This document shows positions 59,460 to 64,000 of a DNA stretch of 64,000 nt, piece after piece (positions within the stretch are counted from its first letter, which is position 1; the number at the start of each line of letters is the position of its first letter). A program made the translations under genes and the position numbers. The notes under the pieces are model-generated. The model ran no database searches. It was not told where the DNA came from and saw only the letters and a list, made by a program, of their open reading frames with translations. The stretch comes from Chamaea fasciata. Taxonomy: Eukaryota; Chordata; Aves; Passeriformes; Sylviidae. Location of the stretch: positions 41,116,244-41,180,243 of the forward strand of contig JARCOQ010000002.1 in assembly GCA_029207755.1 (NCBI GenBank), written 5' to 3'.

Positions 59460-59910
59460 CTCTGATGATACCTCTGTGGGAGACAACGTGGAGACAAATA
59501 ATAGTAATACACTTGAGGAGAAAAAATTAGACACCTTCAAGTGTCATGTAAATAGAACTAAATATATCAGCTCAAGGAATAAGCATTATAAACATACATA
59601 CCCAAAACTTTGGGCAATACATTGAGAATTCAGTTTTGGAATGTGCAGAGGAAAAAAAATTACATTAGAAATCACAAGACCAAAGCAGCCATTTGACACT
59701 GAAAAAAAAGACTTCAGGATGCATCAGTTGGGACATTTAGTAGATACGAAGATAGTCACGTCACAGTGTTAGTACATCCTTAGAAATATCATGTGAAATT
59801 TTAGTCATTCTGTTCAGGAAGAAAAAAATCCAGACTGGGAGAGCTGTATGAGAGAACTGTCAAAATTATCAAGGGAACTGAGCTTTTTTCATATAAGGAC
59901 TAAAATAGTC
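59460..59910 (+). mobile_element. Ancient CR1-like LINE fragment (after the reverse transcriptase core)
   Basis: The + strand follows old CR1 downstream of the FADDT motif. 'GTGGGAGACAACGTGGAGAC' near 59,475 is followed by 'GGAGAAAAAATTAGACACCT' near 59,518. Next come 'CAGGATGCATCAGTTGGGAC' at about 59,715 and 'AGAAATATCATGTGAAATTT' near 59,781 (the L-E-Y-C-V-Q region). 'CAGACTGGGAGAGCTGTATG' and 'TCAAAATTATCAAGGGAACT' near 59,860 correspond to the A-x-x-x-I-K-G-x-E region. It is heavily decayed, 5'- and 3'-truncated, and in the same orientation as the 56.65-57.55 kb fragment. It overlaps that fragment in consensus order rather than simply continuing it, so it is probably a separate insertion. 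Confidence 0.75.
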
Positions 59911-62900
59911 TGATTCATGTGGTTTTCAAAAATAAAAGAAAAAGAAGTTAAAAAAAAAAAGAAAAAAGAAAACGTGGCAATAAACCCATTCTTTTAAATG
60001 TATAACATGCTGGCATGGGAAAGAATTATATAAGCTCTGCAATAATTTAAAACAAATGACATTGATTTGGACTGGGAATCAATAAAGTAGAAGCCTGAAA
60101 TTACAATAGTATAGGTATCAAAAGGCAGAAACTTTAAATAGAAAGTGAATACTTCTGGAAACTGAAATCCTAGCATTTCAGCAGTGCGTAATAACAGCTG
60201 CTCTGGAAAAGATCACTCATTTCAGGATACTTCAGTGAGAGTATTCAATATTATGACAAAAGGTAGTGATTGTAGTTGGACATAACTTCTGTATGTCCTT
60301 AAAAAATGAGATGGTAAGCCAATGCTTATACAACAGGAAGAAGCAGTTTCCATACCATTTGCTTCCTGTATCCTCATCCGAATTAAATTTCAGCCATTTT
60401 CTTACCAAGAACTTTTCTGTGGATAGGATCCTTTCTAAAAAAAATAATAAATCCTCTAACATAAATACAGAATTTTAATATATATGAGCTCATGAATGAA
60501 TAAAAGAGTTTTAGCTCAAAAGACTGAATGTCACAGAAAGTTTCTGACATCAGTGTTGAAAAAGAAATATTTTTTAGAAGAAAATATCCTTAAAACGCCC
60601 TCATAAACAATCTAGGTATACTATTCCAAAACAGTTTATATGTACCAGAACTTAAATTTAAGGGCTCTTTTACCAAGTTTACCCTAGCATAATTCCACTG
60701 ACTTCATCACGACACAGCCCAAACAGATTTGATGTCACTCAGAATTAAGCCTATCCTAGGCTTAACTTTGAAAGAAACTGGCTGAGCTTGTACAGGGAAA
60801 TATAAACATAGTAAGCTATGCAGCAAGTGATCTTCTGCAGCTGCAATTTGTTTCACATCTGTTTCACCACAAGTGTATGAATGGATATTTTCTAATTTCC
60901 AAAGCTCCATATAGCTTATAATTCTACATTATAATGGAGTTGGTGGTTTGGATTTTTTGTTGTAGTAGTCATTTACATTTCGACGTCTTGTTTTACAAAT
61001 CCCCAGTTTTTACAGCCTTGGGAAAATACTTGAAAATATGTCTGTCCAGCTGCATTTACTTCAAAGGTCCTTTTTGCATCTTGAGTTGATTGTATATCTA
61101 ACTTCCAAAATACAAATGAAAGCACAAAAATATTACAATTTTCTAAGTATGAATTTCAATGGAAAAAAGAAAAATTTCAATGAAAAAAGGCAAGGAAAGT
61201 ACATCTTATGAATTTTTTACTGTATTGTAAGAACCAAATCTAGGAAGGCCACTTCCTTTCTGAAAACAAAAGGGATTTGAAAAAATATGTTATGTAACAT
61301 GCCATATACATGAAGATAAGAGAGGAATTATACCTATGAGTTAAGAAAGCATTTTTTCTTCAGTGCTACTTAATAACAGTATTTAACTAAAATGCCATCA
61401 GTACTATTTTTAAAAGAGTCTCAGTTCTCCATATTTTTGAATATTCACCCAGCCTGACACACCTGACACACAGTCCTGCTCCCTGCAATGGTCTGTGCTG
61501 TGTTTCACAGCCATGTCCTCACCTCCCAGGAGTCAGTGGCAGATGAGGCTGCTCAGAAACCCCCTCCCCAGAACTAGCCCCAGACCTGCACTTCCCTCTG
61601 CTATTGAGTCATCTCAAAACATTGGCTTCGACAGGAGTTAAAAATTTTATATGAGGCACCCAGCACAGTCTAAAATGCAAATCCTGGGTGGAAAAACTAT
61701 GGCAAAAATCAAAATAAACTTCAGTGAAGTAAAAATATAAATGGTGTTTTGGGCACACACGTATGCTCAGCTCCTGAGATTCAGGGACCATTTAAAGCAA
61801 CATGCAACATACAATTAATTTGCTTTGTTTTGATGGCTATATGCCCACAGTATAAATTCTGAAAATTATTAAAGAAAAGAAAAGAAATGTTTCACTAGTA
61901 GTGTGTCAGATTCAAGAGGAATCTGAGCGTACACTCTCTGAGCATATTTGGAATCCCTTGTTATTTCATTATCTAAAATTGCAATGGTCATATTTTCTGC
62001 CTAGCCCCATTCAGGCCCTCTACACAAACTGAATTTCATCCATTGAGCAGATTGAGGATGTTCCTATTATATTGTTAGTGTCATTGTCAGCAATGATTTA
62101 TGTTTAAGAGAATGTGGACAAATGTACTCAGATTCATATGTGGTGGTATTGTCCAGAAAGTGCTTGTCACTGGTGGAAAAATATATAATTTCATTTTAAA
62201 TAAGTTGCCTTTTATTCTCTACTTTAGCTTTATTAAGAGGCAATAATTACTCTGCTAGCCTAGCTCAGTATGTATTATTTCATCTTTTGTTATTAACGAC
62301 TGGAATTACTATCCATGCAGTTTGGAAAGAGCTCAATATTCTTTCATTCGACAGATGGCTTACCAAAATCTGGGTAAGTCTTAGCCATGAGGAAAAAAGC
62401 CTCTAAAACATTAGCTCCAGGAACAATTCATAATACAGATATCTGAATATATGATTATTTTTTAGTATTATGCTGCAGCTAGCGATAGAAGAAAAAGTCA
62501 GAGCTTTTGTAATATTGTTCTCTTTACACTCCATAATGACATGGATCCATTAGGATGCAAAGAGATTTTCTGAGTGTGTGGTACTACTTTTCTAAATTAG
62601 ATGCATCCTTCCATGTTCTTTGGGAGATGTAGATTTCAATTTACTTCCAAGCAAGTGGACTTGAAATAAGACCTTTCAATTCTCATACAGAAAGTCTGAC
62701 CTTACTCTGAAATTTTCAATGACAGTGTAGCCTTATGCTCATTCAGGCAGATCTTTGGTACTTGGACCTCTAACATTTTTTTCACTTGGCTAAGGCTTAC
62801 AGGGAGAAGTAATTTGCTTTGCTTAAAACATGGGTTGGGTATAAAACATGAATGAACTTTTCATCACAAATCTGAAATAGAAAATGGAAGGATCAAGACA

Positions 62901-64000
62901 CTTGGAAGCTGGAAAAAACTGCATTAATTTTAACCCACACTACTGAAATAATAGAGGAGAAGGGAGCAGTTGTGAAATAGGAGAAGAAAACAGCATGTTG
63001 TCAAAGTGAAGTTGCAAGAGATGAGCATTTTCTGTATGTGTGGGAAATTATGGCTGAAAGGAAATTGAGGTGTTAGCTGAAGATCTGGGATTTTTATAAC
63101 CGGTAGTTTGAATTATTCCTGAGAGTCAGATGCAAGCCATTTTGCTCAAAATAAGTAGCCTTCCCCAGAAAGAGTCATACTGACTTGAGTTTACCACATT
63201 GAAAAACAGGATGTTTATCATTGTGGGTAAGAATTCAAGATTTGGCCTTAGCTTGGGCAAAGGCAGTCATTTTGTTCATTTCAGCACTTCTACATGGGCA
63301 CATGTTGCACTCTAAGTCTAGGTCATAGGCCTGCTAAGCCACCGCTAAAAATTATCTCCGTAGTCTTGCTTTGGATTGGTCATTTGTACCTACGAGGAAG
63401 CATTGTTGCAACATAATTATGGATTTGGAGAACTTTGTCGTCCTTCCTCTATCCTTTATTCACTTTCCTACTCCTTTTCCTCTCATTTTCTTCAGGCTGG
63501 AAGAGCTGAGGGGGGAGAAATGACAGGTGGAAGAGGATATCCCTCCTGATGCAAAGGTTCTCTCGTAAGAACCTTCCTTGCTAGTTTACCATGGTGTCCA
63601 TTTCAGTCCCAGCAGCTCTGGTTTCATTGCTGGTGGAAGGCATTCTTGGAAAAGTATTGTTCATTCACTTCTGCCTTCCTCCACATTCAGACAAATTACA
63701 AATTACAAAAAAAGTTACAAATTCTCAGGAATGTCTTCTATTTGACTGTTATCACCTTAAACAAATTTCTCATTCCAGATCTCATTTTCCTTTCTCTCTT
63801 TTTTCAAATGACAATTTCCACTATATTCAATGAGACCTTTGATGATGAAGAAATTATTTTAATCTGAAAAGGAAGGAAGATACATGTTGTTGATCACTGA
63901 TCATTGCTGTTTTGACAGTCATCCTCAAATGTAGCAAAGAAATGTCTTTCAAAAGTATTTTCTATTTTGGACAAAATTATCCTAATTAGCAAAATGGCTT
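59911..64000. other. Unassigned non-coding DNA
   Basis: No gene or element recognised. There is an A/G-rich run at about 59,950-59,972 and a GC-richer patch at about 61,450-61,610 (with CCTGACACACCTGACACACA, a 10-bp near-repeat). AT-rich sequence around 62,190-62,350 contains no open frame and no repeat. Open frames are at most about 80 codons. Confidence 0.5.

Noticed and set aside
1..64000. tRNA, rRNA and CRISPR arrays
   Set aside because: No cloverleaf with A and B boxes, no rRNA-like block and no spaced direct repeats were seen while reading both strands; a covariance-model scan would be needed to exclude decayed tRNA.

Overview
The window looks like nuclear DNA from a bird, most likely a songbird. 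It is AT-rich, has no operon-like or compact gene structure, and no open frame in it can be defended as a gene. Its recognisable mobile elements are CR1 LINE fragments, the dominant avian retrotransposon, plus one solo LTR of an ERVL-like family that I know from passerine genomes. Long, very pure polypurine arrays are also typical of avian long-read assemblies. Species and chromosome cannot be read from the sequence. All family assignments come from remembered consensus features, not from a search.

Layout. 1-6.2 kb holds two CR1 pieces back to back in opposite orientation (about 1.02-1.96 kb on + and 2.0-2.4 kb on -), unassigned DNA, and a CR1 3' end on - at 5.94-6.17 kb. 6.2-18.9 kb is mostly unassigned, with an A34 tract behind an AATAAA at 8.1 kb, a short CR1 3' end at 10.9 kb, an AT-rich stretch (11.1-11.7 kb) and a GC-richer patch (12.37-12.72 kb). 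18.9-21.3 kb contains two polypurine/polypyrimidine arrays: about 70 pure copies of TCTCC, and a hexamer array in homogeneous blocks. 21.3-42 kb is unassigned apart from a CR1 3' end (27.76-27.90 kb), T42 (30.07 kb), AC repeats (31.4 kb), a 15-bp triplication (31.54 kb), an acidic-frame GAAGAG/CAAGAA array (35.2 kb) and a decayed CR1 on - (38.16-38.39 kb). 42.0-42.3 kb is a GGGAA pentamer array. 44.17 kb has a second T42 tract. 48.54-49.01 kb is a CR1 3' end on +. The solo LTR (55,869-56,324) is flanked by an exact GTACC duplication. It sits just upstream of an old CR1 reverse-transcriptase remnant (56.65-57.55 kb), which runs into an A/C-only tract; another old CR1 fragment lies at 59.46-59.91 kb.

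Gene content. No protein-coding gene, tRNA, rRNA or CRISPR array is supported. The longest non-repetitive open frame (134 codons) is about what chance allows in 64 kb. Four short segments combine splice-like signals with an open frame (8,745-8,858 -, 20,734-20,883 +, 21,993-22,127 +, 36,051-36,120 -). They are listed at low confidence so that transcript data can test them. The window is best read as a gene desert or a piece of a very large intron. I found no convincing undescribed system; the most unusual structure is the set of purine arrays between 18.9 and 42.3 kb.
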